A stretch of 56,878 bases of DNA from the NCBI GenBank assembly GCA_024280035.1, contig JAJRQV010000044.1, forward strand, positions 1-56,878. Direction: 5' to 3'. How positions within the stretch are numbered: the stretch's first letter is position 1; each line of letters begins with the position of its first letter. Shown piece after piece: positions 8,699 to 17,978 of the stretch. The notes under the pieces are model-generated. The model searched no databases. It saw only the letters and a list, made by a program, of their open reading frames with translations, and was not told the origin of the DNA. The translations under genes and the position numbers were made by a program. Origin of the DNA: Campylobacterales bacterium. Its GTDB lineage: Bacteria; Campylobacterota; Campylobacteria; Campylobacterales; Sulfurimonadaceae.

Positions 8699-8763
8699 AT
8701 TAATTCCTTATTATTCTCACCATAAAAGTATTTATTTTTATAGGTGCTTTCAAAGGGAAGAGA

Positions 8764-9441
8764 ATGACTAAAGCACTTATATTAATTGTTGAAGATGATA
8801 AAGATTTATTAGAGCTCTTAGAACATCGCTTAGAAAAAGAGAATTACGAAACCCTAGGATTTTTAAGCACTAAGTATGTAAAAAATGTATTAGATGAAGA
8901 AGAGGTTGACCTTATTATTATGGATAGAAACCTGCCTGATGTAGAAGGGTCTGAATATATCTCTATGCTAAGAGAGCAGGGTATGAATGTACCTGTTATT
9001 TTTCTTTCAGCAAAAGGGAGTATGGATGATATCGAAGAGGGATTCTTACGAGGTGGGGATGACTATATGACAAAACCATTTGAGCTTAAAGAACTTCTTT
9101 TACGTATTAATGCTCTATTAATGCGTACTAAAAAAGATATTAAAAAAGAGGTTCTAACCTTTAGGGATATTGTTATGGATCTTAACCTTAGAGTTACAAG
9201 AATAAAAGAAATTCCTGTTGAGTTAACAAAACTAGAATTTGACCTTCTTCTGACTTTTATTAAAAACAGAAACAGTGTTTTGCAAAGAGACTATCTTCTT
9301 AAAAATGTTTGGGGAGAGGGAAAAACAACAGAAGAGAGAACAGTTAATGTTGCAATTAAACGACTTAAAGAGAAGATAGACCCAACACAGACAAACAACT
9401 ACATCAAAACAATCCGTGGAATTGGCTACAGTATCCATTAA
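8764..9441 (+). CDS. phoB: PhoB/OmpR-family response regulator (PhosR-like)
   Basis: A 225-residue two-domain regulator. The receiver domain (about 1-120) has the acidic pocket DD near residue 12, phospho-acceptor Asp54 (IIMDRNLP) and conserved Lys in YMTKPF. The C-terminal winged helix (about 130-225) has LTKLEFDLLL and TIRGIGY typical of OmpR/PhoB. RBS GGGAAGAG precedes the ATG. It is followed by pstCAB, and boxes of its own expected type precede all four flanking transcription units, supporting a PhoB/PhosR role. No PhoR/PhosS kinase is adjacent; the partner must be elsewhere. Confidence 0.87.
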   Translation: MTKALILIVEDDKDLLELLEHRLEKENYETLGFLSTKYVKNVLDEEEVDLIIMDRNLPDVEGSEYISMLREQGMNVPVIFLSAKGSMDDIEEGFLRGGDDYMTKPFELKELLLRINALLMRTKKDIKKEVLTFRDIVMDLNLRVTRIKEIPVELTKLEFDLLLTFIKNRNSVLQRDYLLKNVWGEGKTTEERTVNVAIKRLKEKIDPTQTNNYIKTIRGIGYSIH

Positions 9442-9445
9442 GTCT

Positions 9446-9459
9446 CGATTTTAAAATCG
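9446..9459. terminator. Hairpin-forming palindrome after phoB
   Basis: A perfect 14-bp palindrome (CGATTTTAAAATCG) lies just behind the phoB stop and directly before the pst PhoB-type boxes. It is AT-rich and lacks a T-run, so at best it is a weak or partial terminator separating phoB from pstC. Confidence 0.3.
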
Positions 9460-9487
9460 GGTAATCTTTATGTAACCAAAATGAAAT
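9460..9487 (+). promoter_or_regulatory. Three PhoB-type half-sites upstream of pstC
   Basis: GGTAAT, TGTAAC and TGAAAT start at 9460, 9471 and 9482, exactly 11 bp apart. The pstC start is at 9563. This is the expected place for a Pho box, and its match to the arrays before the TonB operon and the lipoprotein gene ties those genes to the same regulon. Confidence 0.7.
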
Positions 9488-9562
9488 AAAATTCTCTTAA
9501 TAAAACTAGACGTAGCCATTTCGCTAACGAAAAGTTTCTTTAGTACATTTAAAAGAAGAATA

Positions 9563-10423
9563 ATGAACAAGTTTTTAGATCGGTTTTTTCATCTGTCAAC
9601 ACTCTCTATTGCTCTGTTAACCCTTCTTATAACAGGCGCAATTTTTGGCGTCTTGTTTGAAGAAGCTAAGCCTGCAATAGATGCCTTTGGTTTTGAGTTT
9701 ATTACGAATTCAAAATGGGCACCAAATCTTGAAAAATTTGGTGCCTTACCTGCTATTGTTGGTTCAATTATGTCAACAAGCTTAGCTATGGGACTTGCTG
9801 TTCCTGTTGCTATTGGAGTGGCTATCTTTCTTTCTGAAATTGCACCTGAGAAACTTAAGAATCCTGTTGGTATTTCTATTGAACTTCTTGCCGCGATTCC
9901 TTCTGTTATCTACGGTATGTGGGGGCTTTTTTATTTTGTGCCTATTATTAGAGATGCCTTCGGTGGTCTAGGCATCGGGCTCTTAACAGCAGGAATTGTG
10001 CTTGCCGTTATGATTCTTCCTTTTATGGCTGCGGTCACACGAGATGCTATGAATACAACACCTGATATCTTAAAAGAGTCTGCCTACGCTCTTGGTGGAA
10101 CAAAATGGGATGTCGTCAAAGATATTGTTATTACTTATGCCAAAGCAGGAATTATTGGAGCCGCTATCTTAGCCTTAGGTCGTGCCGTTGGTGAAACCAT
10201 GGCAGTAACCTTTGTGATGGGTAATGTGCATAAGATTCCTTCCCTTATTACTGATCCTACGACCTCTATTCCAGTGGCATTAGCAAATGAGTTTGCTGAA
10301 GCAGATGAAGACTTATACTTCTCTTCTTTGTTCTACTTAGCCATGATTTTATTTATGATGTCTTTTGCTGTCATTACCTTTGCTAAGTTCGCCTTTTTAA
10401 AACGAGGAAGGAGTGCTAAATGA
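9563..10423 (+). CDS. pstC: Phosphate ABC transporter permease PstC
   Basis: A 286-residue inner-membrane permease with about six helices and the BPD-transport signature around residues 170-200 (KESAYALGGTKWDVV, the EAA-type loop that contacts the ATPase). ALGRAVGETMAV is diagnostic of PstC/PstA. It forms the phosphate channel with PstA. RBS AGAAGAA precedes the start. The stop overlaps the pstA start by 4 nt. No pstS precedes it, which is unusual. Confidence 0.93.
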   Translation: MNKFLDRFFHLSTLSIALLTLLITGAIFGVLFEEAKPAIDAFGFEFITNSKWAPNLEKFGALPAIVGSIMSTSLAMGLAVPVAIGVAIFLSEIAPEKLKNPVGISIELLAAIPSVIYGMWGLFYFVPIIRDAFGGLGIGLLTAGIVLAVMILPFMAAVTRDAMNTTPDILKESAYALGGTKWDVVKDIVITYAKAGIIGAAILALGRAVGETMAVTFVMGNVHKIPSLITDPTTSIPVALANEFAEADEDLYFSSLFYLAMILFMMSFAVITFAKFAFLKRGRSAK

Positions 10424-11268
10424 GTTATACGGAAAAAAGAATCCTGATAAATAAGCTTGTTATGGTTTTATCAACACTTTCAGCACTTATTGGAATGGGT
10501 TTTTTATTATGGATTTTAAGCATCTTAGTTATTAATGGTATTGATGCAATTAACTGGAATATCTTTATTTATGAAGGTGCACCTCCTGGTTATGAAGAGT
10601 CTGGGCTTAAACATGCCCTTATTGGTCAAGCTCTGCTGATTGGTGTTTCAACTTTAATTGGTGTTCCTCTTGGAATTTTAGCAGGGACTTACCTAAGTGA
10701 GTATGGTGGGCTAAAATCTAAACTGGCTAATATTATTAGAGATATCTCAGATATTATGATGTCAGCACCTTCTATTGTCATTGGCTCTTTTGTTTACGCA
10801 GTTATTGTTGCACCTATGGGTAACTTTAGTGGTTGGGCAGGAATTGCGGCATTAAGTATCATTATGGTGCCTATTATCTTAAGAACGACTGATGATATGC
10901 TCCAGCTTGTTCCTTCAACCTTACGCGAAGCAGCTTTTGCTCTGGGTGCACCAAAATATAAGGTTATCTTACAGGTTGTGCTTCGTGGGGCTAAAACAGG
11001 TATCTTAACTGGTGTTTTACTTGGTGTGGCAAGAGTTTCTGGAGAAACCGCTCCGCTTCTGTTTACCTCATTTAATGATAACTTCTTAAACACCGACCTA
11101 AGTGAGCCAATTGCTTCACTTACGGTTACGATGTTTAATTATGCAACCAGCCCTTATGAAGACTGGCAAAAACTAGGATGGGCTGCGGCATTTATCTTAT
11201 CCATGTTTATTTTAACACTAAATATCCTTGGAAGAGTTATATTAGCACCAAAACGAAATAAGAAATAA
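10420..11268 (+). CDS. pstA: Phosphate ABC transporter permease PstA
   Basis: A 282-residue permease paralogous to PstC, with six predicted helices, the motif [15 protein letters not shown] facing the ATPase, and [15 protein letters not shown] typical of PstA. It starts inside the pstC stop (ATGA overlap) and is followed 13 nt later by pstB, with RBS AGAGAGA, so the three genes form one operon. Confidence 0.93.
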   Translation: MSYTEKRILINKLVMVLSTLSALIGMGFLLWILSILVINGIDAINWNIFIYEGAPPGYEESGLKHALIGQALLIGVSTLIGVPLGILAGTYLSEYGGLKSKLANIIRDISDIMMSAPSIVIGSFVYAVIVAPMGNFSGWAGIAALSIIMVPIILRTTDDMLQLVPSTLREAAFALGAPKYKVILQVVLRGAKTGILTGVLLGVARVSGETAPLLFTSFNDNFLNTDLSEPIASLTVTMFNYATSPYEDWQKLGWAAAFILSMFILTLNILGRVILAPKRNKK

Positions 11269-11281
11269 GAGAGAGATTATT

Positions 11282-12067
11282 ATGGCAACTATTATCAACA
11301 TCAAAGAAGAAAAAGCACTTGAAACGAAGAAATTTGAATTTACTTATGCGGGTGCACCTGAACCTAGTTTAAAAAACATCTCTATGCCCATTGCGAAAAA
11401 CAAGGTAACGGCACTTATCGGTCCTTCAGGTTGTGGAAAAACAACACTTCTTCGTTCATTTAACCGTATGCATGATCTTTACCCCGGTAACAATTATGGT
11501 GGGGAGATTCTTTTTGAGGGGCGCAATATCCTAACAGAAAAAGAGGATATGATTAAACTTCGTACGCAAATCGGTATGATTTTTCAAAAACCCACGGCAT
11601 TTCCTATGAGTATCTTTAATAATGTTGCTTATGGGCTTCGTCTTAAGGGTATAAAAAATAAGACTGAACTTGCGGATCGTGTTGAAAAAGCACTTAAAGA
11701 CGCCGCGATCTGGAAAGAGACCAAAGCACGTCTTAAAGATGATGCTAATGGTATGTCAGGGGGGCAACAGCAACGTCTTTGTATTGCAAGAGCCATTGCT
11801 GTTGAGCCAGAGGTTTTACTTTTTGATGAACCTACCTCAGCACTTGATCCTATCTCTACTCAGGGTATTGAAAGATTAATTATTGAACTTAAAGAGAAGG
11901 TCTCTATTTTAATTGTTACACATAACATGCAACAAGCTGCTCGCGTATCTGACTATACAGGTTTTATGTATCTTGGTGACTTAATTGAACTGGGTAAAAC
12001 AGAAGAACTTTTTGTAACCCCTGCTGAAAAACTTACAGAAGAGTATATTACAGGTAAGTTTGGTTAA
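11282..12067 (+). CDS. pstB: Phosphate ABC transporter ATPase PstB
   Basis: A 261-residue ABC ATPase with Walker [10 protein letters not shown], PstB-specific [11 protein letters not shown] directly after it, Q-loop [10 protein letters not shown], signature [14 protein letters not shown], Walker [14 protein letters not shown] and switch His in [12 protein letters not shown]. It energises phosphate uptake through PstCA. No phoU follows, so the common PstSCAB-PhoU unit is incomplete here. A short GCCTAT/ATAGGC inverted repeat lies just downstream. Confidence 0.95.
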   Translation: MATIINIKEEKALETKKFEFTYAGAPEPSLKNISMPIAKNKVTALIGPSGCGKTTLLRSFNRMHDLYPGNNYGGEILFEGRNILTEKEDMIKLRTQIGMIFQKPTAFPMSIFNNVAYGLRLKGIKNKTELADRVEKALKDAAIWKETKARLKDDANGMSGGQQQRLCIARAIAVEPEVLLFDEPTSALDPISTQGIERLIIELKEKVSILIVTHNMQQAARVSDYTGFMYLGDLIELGKTEELFVTPAEKLTEEYITGKFG

Positions 12068-12280
12068 GCCTATCTTATAAACCATAGGCATGAGTCCTCA
12101 CAAAGAAACAAAAAAATTATCTCTTATGGCAAAAGCTATCTTTTAACATTACAAAATAGACGAGGGCTAAAGACTAAGTTTTATGCCCTTATATTTAGAC
12201 TCACTTTAAGCACTACATTTACTTCAGCCATCGTTTTGTGCGTTATAATCTTTATTCATTATATATTTTGGAGACTTTAC

Positions 12281-14104
12281 ATGCGTATTATACTTTCTAT
12301 ACTTTTTCTTTTTACATTGGCATTCTCTTTTGATATTAAATACCTTGTTGTTCAAACCCCTATCTTACACTCTTTACAAAAGGTACATAAACTTCAAGAA
12401 CAAGCCTTTGACAGAAACAATAGTATCAACGAAGAGACCATGCAAAAACTCTTTAAAGATAATCAAGATTACCTGCAAGAGATTTTAATTCATGTCAAAG
12501 ATGACCCCTATTCTAATGGTTTTATTGTTCAAAAAAAGTTTCAAGCCCGTACCCGTTTTTTACAAAACAGAATTGTACTGAACCTGAAAAGAGGAAATAG
12601 TTTTGCAGCTAAACGTGACCAACTTGAACTGGGTTATTTAGAGCAGTTAAGGTACTTAAATCATTATATTATAAGCTTAGGAGAAATCCTTCAAACCTAT
12701 CCCACTAAAAATGAGATAAAAACTTTTACACAAAACCAAAAAGAGAAACATAAGAAAATAAATAAAGATAAGTTTACTAAGATTTACCACTCTGTTTTAA
12801 ATGACAAGAACCCTATGGCAGAGACTATAAGAGAAAACTACAAGGCGTATATAACCATCTCAGAAACATTAGATATGTTATTATCGTATACCCAAGAAAA
12901 CCCTCAAATTCTTGCACAAAAGACCATTTTTTCTTTGATTAATTATGATGAAATCATTAAAAGCGTTAACGCCGCTCCTTCTGCCCTTTGGTTAAATAAA
13001 AAGATTAACTTTTTATACCTTAACACAGGTAAGCTCGTAGCTCTTTTAATTATTATTTTACTTCTGTTTTTAAGTTCATTTCTTATGAAACTGATTTTAC
13101 GTTTTAGAATCTTCAATTTTAAACATTATGAAAATAGAAAGTTACTTCGTCCTGTGCGTCTTTTGCTTCTTGTTACTGCCATTGACTATTTTGTTATTAT
13201 GTTAATGTACCCTCTTCCTCCTCAAGAAGGTTTTGTATCTTTTATTAGTTTGGCATATATTATGAGTTTGGCATACTTTTTTATGGAAATCTTAGCCTAT
13301 ATTTTTGTTGGATATTTTGAGACACACGAGAAAAATAAAAACCAAAAAGCACTGATTTCTTTGTCTATTGACCTTTTAAAAATGCTCATAGCTATTATCG
13401 CCTTTGTGGTGTACCTCAATGTTATGGGTATTAGTCTTCAAACCGTACTCACCACTTTAGGTATCTTTGGTTTAGGCATTGCATTGGCTGCTAAAGATTC
13501 TATGGCTAACTTTTTTGGTTCTTTAAATATCTTACTTGATAATACCTTCTCTCAAGGGGATTTGATTAGTATCAATGGTATAGAAGGAGAGGTGGTCAAT
13601 GTGGGGCTTCGTTCTACGAAAATCAGAACCTTTGATAACTCTCTTGTAATTTTACCTAATGCCGAAGCCTCTGTTAAACCAATTGTTAATTGGAGCAAAA
13701 GACATTTAGGAAAAGAGATTAAAACAACTATCTCTATCTCCTACACTACTCAGCCTCAAAAGGTTCGTGCGCTGATTGAAGAGATAAAACATATGCTTTC
13801 ACAACACCCCGAGCTTGTTCAAAGTGATGATATTGAAAACCTTGAAAATGAGTATAGGGATAATATTTTTGTCTCTAAAAAGAACCTTTTAGGACTGAAA
13901 AAAGAGCGTTTTGTTTATCTTGATAGTTTTGAAGACTCTCATCTAAATATTCTTGTACAGACCTTTTCACGTACTATTACAAAAGAAGAGTGGCACAAGG
14001 TTAAAGAAGATATTCTTTATAATATCTGGGAAATCTTACAAAAACATGAGATTGATTTTGCCCTTCCTGGGCAGACTGTTTTTCTTAACAATACCCAATA
14101 TTAG
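12281..14104 (+). CDS. MscS-family mechanosensitive channel
   Basis: About 607 residues from the ATG at 12281, chosen because GGAG lies 8-11 nt upstream and a clear signal peptide follows; an upstream in-frame ATG at 12236 would place an odd extension before that signal. It has a large helical periplasmic N-terminal region (about 20-240), four or more membrane helices, and an MscS core with the pore-lining LGIFGLGIALAAKDSMANF, the beta domain GDLISINGIEGEVVNVGLRST and LPNAEA. It is larger than MscS proper (286 residues), closer to the YnaI/MscK-like group. It is probably monocistronic. Confidence 0.88.
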   Translation: MRIILSILFLFTLAFSFDIKYLVVQTPILHSLQKVHKLQEQAFDRNNSINEETMQKLFKDNQDYLQEILIHVKDDPYSNGFIVQKKFQARTRFLQNRIVLNLKRGNSFAAKRDQLELGYLEQLRYLNHYIISLGEILQTYPTKNEIKTFTQNQKEKHKKINKDKFTKIYHSVLNDKNPMAETIRENYKAYITISETLDMLLSYTQENPQILAQKTIFSLINYDEIIKSVNAAPSALWLNKKINFLYLNTGKLVALLIIILLLFLSSFLMKLILRFRIFNFKHYENRKLLRPVRLLLLVTAIDYFVIMLMYPLPPQEGFVSFISLAYIMSLAYFFMEILAYIFVGYFETHEKNKNQKALISLSIDLLKMLIAIIAFVVYLNVMGISLQTVLTTLGIFGLGIALAAKDSMANFFGSLNILLDNTFSQGDLISINGIEGEVVNVGLRSTKIRTFDNSLVILPNAEASVKPIVNWSKRHLGKEIKTTISISYTTQPQKVRALIEEIKHMLSQHPELVQSDDIENLENEYRDNIFVSKKNLLGLKKERFVYLDSFEDSHLNILVQTFSRTITKEEWHKVKEDILYNIWEILQKHEIDFALPGQTVFLNNTQY

Positions 14105-14169
14105 AGTGAAACATAGAAATTAAAGGCTATAATATATTAGAAACTTTAATATTTATAGTGGGGTGCAAA

Positions 14170-15051
14170 ATGAAAAAAGTTGGATTTCTTACACTTTTAT
14201 TGCTATTTTTAAGTGCTTGCTCTTCCCCATCTCATGATCACACTCTTAAGATATCTACCACTACCTGGATTGGTTATACACCTCTATTTTACGCTAAAGA
14301 GAAGGGTTGGCTTGATGAAATTGACATTAAACTGATACATGTTGTCTCCTTAAGTGAAAACATGTACCTTTATAAGGCGGGAAACTCTGAGGCATACTGT
14401 GGAACACAGTATGAACACTCTGCCTTAAAGCCTCAAATACCCTCTCTTGTACCTATTATACTTTTTGACCGCTCTAATGGTGGAGATATTATTATGAGTA
14501 ACCATTCCATTAATGAATTACAAAACAGCAATAAAAAAATAGATGCTTACTTAGAGATGGACTCTGTTAATTTCACCCTCTTAGAAGACTTTATTAAACA
14601 CTATAAAATAGATGAAAGCCGTATCAACTACATTAACCGTGACCAAACAGAGATAGCAACGCTGAAAAATAACAACAGTGAAAAACTTGTACTCATTATC
14701 ACCTATATTCCTTTTGATTTCAAGTTAGAAAAAAATGGATTTAAAGAGATTCTCTCCACTAAAAATAAGCTCGACTTACTTGTTGTAGATGCGCTTTATA
14801 CTACAAAAGAGGCTCTAAATTCTCATTCTAATCAGTTTAATAACTTACATCTACTTATTAATAAAGCAATTGAGGCTCTTCGCAAAGATCCAAAAGAGTT
14901 CTTTGAAGTGATTAAACCTTATATGAATGAACTTAATTATCAAGAGTTTGAAGCCTCTTTAAACGATATTGTCTGGATTAATAACTCTTTAAGTGAAGAG
15001 TTAAAAGAACGTATGCGTCAAGCCTCATTTCCAACCAAAGACCTCTTATGA
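14170..15051 (+). CDS. NMT1/SsuA-type substrate-binding lipoprotein
   Basis: A 293-residue lipoprotein (lipobox LLFLSAC, Cys17) with the periplasmic-binding fold of the NMT1/ThiY/SsuA group: TTTWIGYTPLFYAKEKGWL at the N-terminal lobe, then GGDIIMSN. The ATG at 14170 is preferred over a GTG four codons upstream because that GTG lies within the likely RBS (GTGGGG). No ABC permease or ATPase follows. Instead the stop overlaps the start of a membrane GGDEF-EAL protein, so it is probably a sensory rather than a transport binding protein, as with NspS/MbaA of Vibrio (inference by analogy). Ligand unknown. Confidence 0.82.
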   Translation: MKKVGFLTLLLLFLSACSSPSHDHTLKISTTTWIGYTPLFYAKEKGWLDEIDIKLIHVVSLSENMYLYKAGNSEAYCGTQYEHSALKPQIPSLVPIILFDRSNGGDIIMSNHSINELQNSNKKIDAYLEMDSVNFTLLEDFIKHYKIDESRINYINRDQTEIATLKNNNSEKLVLIITYIPFDFKLEKNGFKEILSTKNKLDLLVVDALYTTKEALNSHSNQFNNLHLLINKAIEALRKDPKEFFEVIKPYMNELNYQEFEASLNDIVWINNSLSEELKERMRQASFPTKDLL

Positions 15052-17042
15052 ATCTTAGTATAAAAAACTTTACCATTGGGATATTCTTACTTCTTATAAT
15101 AGGTCTGTATGCTGTTTTTATAAACTACTTTTTTAGCCAAAGAGAACTCACTGCAAGGGTAATAACAAGAAGTATAACTAATGATCTTTCTGAACTCTCT
15201 TATATTCTTTCTAAACATGTTAGAAAAGAGCCCATAACAACATCTCGGGCACTTTTAGACAGAACTGCCGCAAACAGTATTTATGTTAAAGCCATCTCGA
15301 TTTTTGATGATGATAAGCTTTTACTCACAACCGATCCAAAGTACCTTACCGCTTTAAACAGTAATGAGGTTTTTAAAGCCACTCAAAACAAAATACATAA
15401 AGAGCTCTTAACAAAAATAGGTTTTGAGGCAGATATTCACTATTATGTAGGGAAAAACCAAAGGTCTTATACCCTTATATTTTATATTGACCATCATACT
15501 ATAAATGAAAATTTTGAACATGCTAGAGAGAAGTTTTTTCTACTTTTTGTCTTTTTACCCATTATCCTTATTCTTCTTTTTTGGTTAGCCATACGAAGGT
15601 TTATTGCTATACCTCTTGAGCTTCTACGTCAATACTCTTATTATCAATCTCAGATTCCTTATCCTTTTAAAATTAAAGAACTTGAGTATATTCGCTCTTC
15701 TATGGTGCAGACCTTTTTACGACTTGAACAAGAAAGAGCTGATTTATATAACCTCTCTCGTACAGACACCTTAAGTGGTTTAGCCAATAGAAATCATCTC
15801 CAAGAAAGAGTAGAACATATTATTGAACAGAGTAAACGAAACAAAAAATCATTTGCCCTACTTTTCTTAGATTTAGATCACTTTAAATCTGTAAATGACT
15901 CTCTTGGGCATGATATAGGGGATGAACTTCTAAAAAACATTGCCCATACTATTCAAGATATTTTACGTGCTAATGATGTTGTTGCACGTATTGGTGGAGA
16001 TGAATTTATTATTGTACTGACTGATTTTAAAGATGAAATAGAACTTATTGAAATAATCACTCGTATTCAAAACAGACTTATGAAACCTTGGGTTATTAAA
16101 ACCTTTCCAATTAACATTTCTAGCAGTATCGGTATTACTCTCTACCCTAAAGATGGAGAAAACCTCTTAACGCTTATGAAAAATGCTGATATCGCTATGT
16201 ATGAAGCAAAAGAGAAGGGACGACGAGGTTATCACTTCTTTACCGAAGAACTTAATAGAAAAACACAAAAGATTATAGAGTTAACTAACAGCATGAGTGA
16301 TGCCTTAAATAATAATCATTATGAACTCTTTTATCAAGCCCAAAACAGCGTTTTAACTAACGAAATTATTGGAGCAGAAGCTCTTATTCGCTGGAAAGAT
16401 CCAGAAAAAGGTCTTATTCCACCCTTTCTTTTTATTCCTATTGCTGAGCAAAATGGTTTTATTGTTGAACTGGGTAAGTGGGTACTTGAAACAGCCATCA
16501 AACAGAAAAAAGCTTGGGAAGACCAAGGTATAGACATTAAACTCGCTATCAATGTAGCCGCTAAACAAATGAAAGAAAAAGACTTTGTTCATGATTTGGA
16601 GTTTCTTTTAAACCAGTATCAGGTTAATGCTAATAATATTTTTCTTGAAATTACAGAATATATTTTTTTACACAACAACAGTTCTGTACATAAAACCTTT
16701 AGTGAGATTAAAAAACTTGGTGTACAGATATCTTTAGATGACTTTGGAACCGGTTACTCCTCTTTGTCTTACCTTAAAAAGTTTCCTATTGATGTTTTAA
16801 AGATTGATAAGACTTTCTTAGATGATTATAATAGTGAAGAGGGTTCTGTTTTTATTGAGACCATTATTAATATGGCACAGACTTTAAAACTTCAGGTTGT
16901 TGCAGAGGGAGTAGAAACAAAAGAACAGGTACAATACTTAAAAGAGAAGCATTGTGATGTTTATCAAGGTTATATCTGTAGTAAACCTGTGCCTATAAAA
17001 GAGTTTAATACCCTTTATAAACAAAAAAAGAGTGCCCCTTAG
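15048..17042 (+). CDS. Membrane GGDEF-EAL c-di-GMP protein paired with the binding lipoprotein
   Basis: A 664-residue protein: membrane helix (about 9-30), periplasmic sensor segment (about 31-160), second helix (about 162-182), linker, then GGDEF (about 230-395) and EAL (about 405-655). The GGDEF motif is intact (RIGGDEF, 316-320). The EAL domain has EALIRW (EAL at 444-446), a Glu in ITEY, DDFGTGYSSL and VVAEGVE, so both activities are possible. The 4-nt overlap with the upstream substrate-binding protein indicates coupled translation and probably a ligand-sensing pair. It converges on the nitroreductase gene with a 4-nt tail overlap. Confidence 0.92.
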   Translation: MNLSIKNFTIGIFLLLIIGLYAVFINYFFSQRELTARVITRSITNDLSELSYILSKHVRKEPITTSRALLDRTAANSIYVKAISIFDDDKLLLTTDPKYLTALNSNEVFKATQNKIHKELLTKIGFEADIHYYVGKNQRSYTLIFYIDHHTINENFEHAREKFFLLFVFLPIILILLFWLAIRRFIAIPLELLRQYSYYQSQIPYPFKIKELEYIRSSMVQTFLRLEQERADLYNLSRTDTLSGLANRNHLQERVEHIIEQSKRNKKSFALLFLDLDHFKSVNDSLGHDIGDELLKNIAHTIQDILRANDVVARIGGDEFIIVLTDFKDEIELIEIITRIQNRLMKPWVIKTFPINISSSIGITLYPKDGENLLTLMKNADIAMYEAKEKGRRGYHFFTEELNRKTQKIIELTNSMSDALNNNHYELFYQAQNSVLTNEIIGAEALIRWKDPEKGLIPPFLFIPIAEQNGFIVELGKWVLETAIKQKKAWEDQGIDIKLAINVAAKQMKEKDFVHDLEFLLNQYQVNANNIFLEITEYIFLHNNSSVHKTFSEIKKLGVQISLDDFGTGYSSLSYLKKFPIDVLKIDKTFLDDYNSEEGSVFIETIINMAQTLKLQVVAEGVETKEQVQYLKEKHCDVYQGYICSKPVPIKEFNTLYKQKKSAP

Positions 17043-17719
17043 TCTATAAAGGTTACAACCTCATCTAAGGCAACTCTCGCTGGCTGATATGAGTTTTGAA
17101 TAGCAGAGTTGTCTTCATATCCTAAGACTACTGAATATAAAAGAGCTAGATTATCAGGGGTCTCTAAGACCTTAGCAATAATACGCCCGTATTCTGTTGT
17201 AGAACCTTGAGGGCAAGAGTCAATTCCAAAGGCTTGTGCGGCAAGCATAATGTTTTGCATATAGGCACCACAATCAATTAAAGCACCCTGAGCACCATCT
17301 ATTAAATTCTTATCTGTAAAAATAAAAAACACTGTTTGTGCACCAAACCAACGGTAGTTATCGTACCACAGCTCTTGACGTTTTTCTTTATCTTTTCTAT
17401 CTACACCCATCTTTTCATACAGACCTACACCGGTCGTAATACGACGAATTTTATAAGGATTTTTCCATTTTAAAGGATAATATTGAATAAATTGATCAAC
17501 CTCTCCACCTGCTTCAATATGTGAAATAATAGTATTACCGATCTTATCTAACACCTCTTTTTTAGAGATAGCATATACTACCCATGGCTGCATATTTGCA
17601 CCCGATGGTGTCATACTTGCTGCATGTAAAATCTTCTCTTGTATCTCTTTTGAAACAGGTTTTGGCAAAAATTTTCTTTTTGATGAACGCGAAGTAATCG
17701 CTTCAATAATATCTTTCAT
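17039..17719 (-). CDS. Nitroreductase-family flavoprotein
   Basis: A 226-residue protein of the FMN-dependent nitroreductase family: SRSSKRKFLPKPVS at the N-terminus (FMN phosphate contact), HAASMTPSGANMQPW (flavin binding) and SCPQGSTTEY near the C-terminal third. Such enzymes use NAD(P)H to reduce nitro compounds or quinones; the physiological substrate cannot be read from sequence. Monocistronic, converging with the GGDEF-EAL gene. Confidence 0.88.
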   Translation of the reverse strand: MKDIIEAITSRSSKRKFLPKPVSKEIQEKILHAASMTPSGANMQPWVVYAISKKEVLDKIGNTIISHIEAGGEVDQFIQYYPLKWKNPYKIRRITTGVGLYEKMGVDRKDKEKRQELWYDNYRWFGAQTVFFIFTDKNLIDGAQGALIDCGAYMQNIMLAAQAFGIDSCPQGSTTEYGRIIAKVLETPDNLALLYSVVLGYEDNSAIQNSYQPARVALDEVVTFID

Positions 17720-17883
17720 TAGTGAGATATCCTTACATTTTAATAATTTACAGTAAAATAAATTCCTGCATTATACCCTTCTAAACCTTCAGCAATAACG
17801 GTACTTATTTTAAGATAAAAGCATTTTACCTGAGAAGGAAATATCAGAAGTATTATAATAACTTAAAATACCAAGATTAATAT

Positions 17884-17978
17884 AAAAGTTAAACTTTTCT
17901 ACCATCTTTGATGAAATTGAGTTTAAAATTAGCTCCCTTATTTCTAAGGGGTGAAGAAACAACTTTATAGTTAAAGTT
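17884..17978. other. Inverted repeats downstream of the NTF2-like gene
   Basis: Three short perfect inverted repeats lie in the 258-nt intergenic stretch before the nitroreductase gene: AAAAGTT-A-AACTTTT (17884-17898), CCCTTA-TTTC-TAAGGG (17935-17950) and AACTTTA-TAGT-TAAAGTT (17961-17978). The last sits immediately behind the stop of the minus-strand NTF2-like gene and may end its transcript. I see no ORF or RNA gene here. Confidence 0.35.

Noticed and set aside
12068-12280. Strong terminator after pstB
   Set aside because: Only a GCCTAT/ATAGGC repeat with a 10-nt loop and no T-run is visible; too weak to call.
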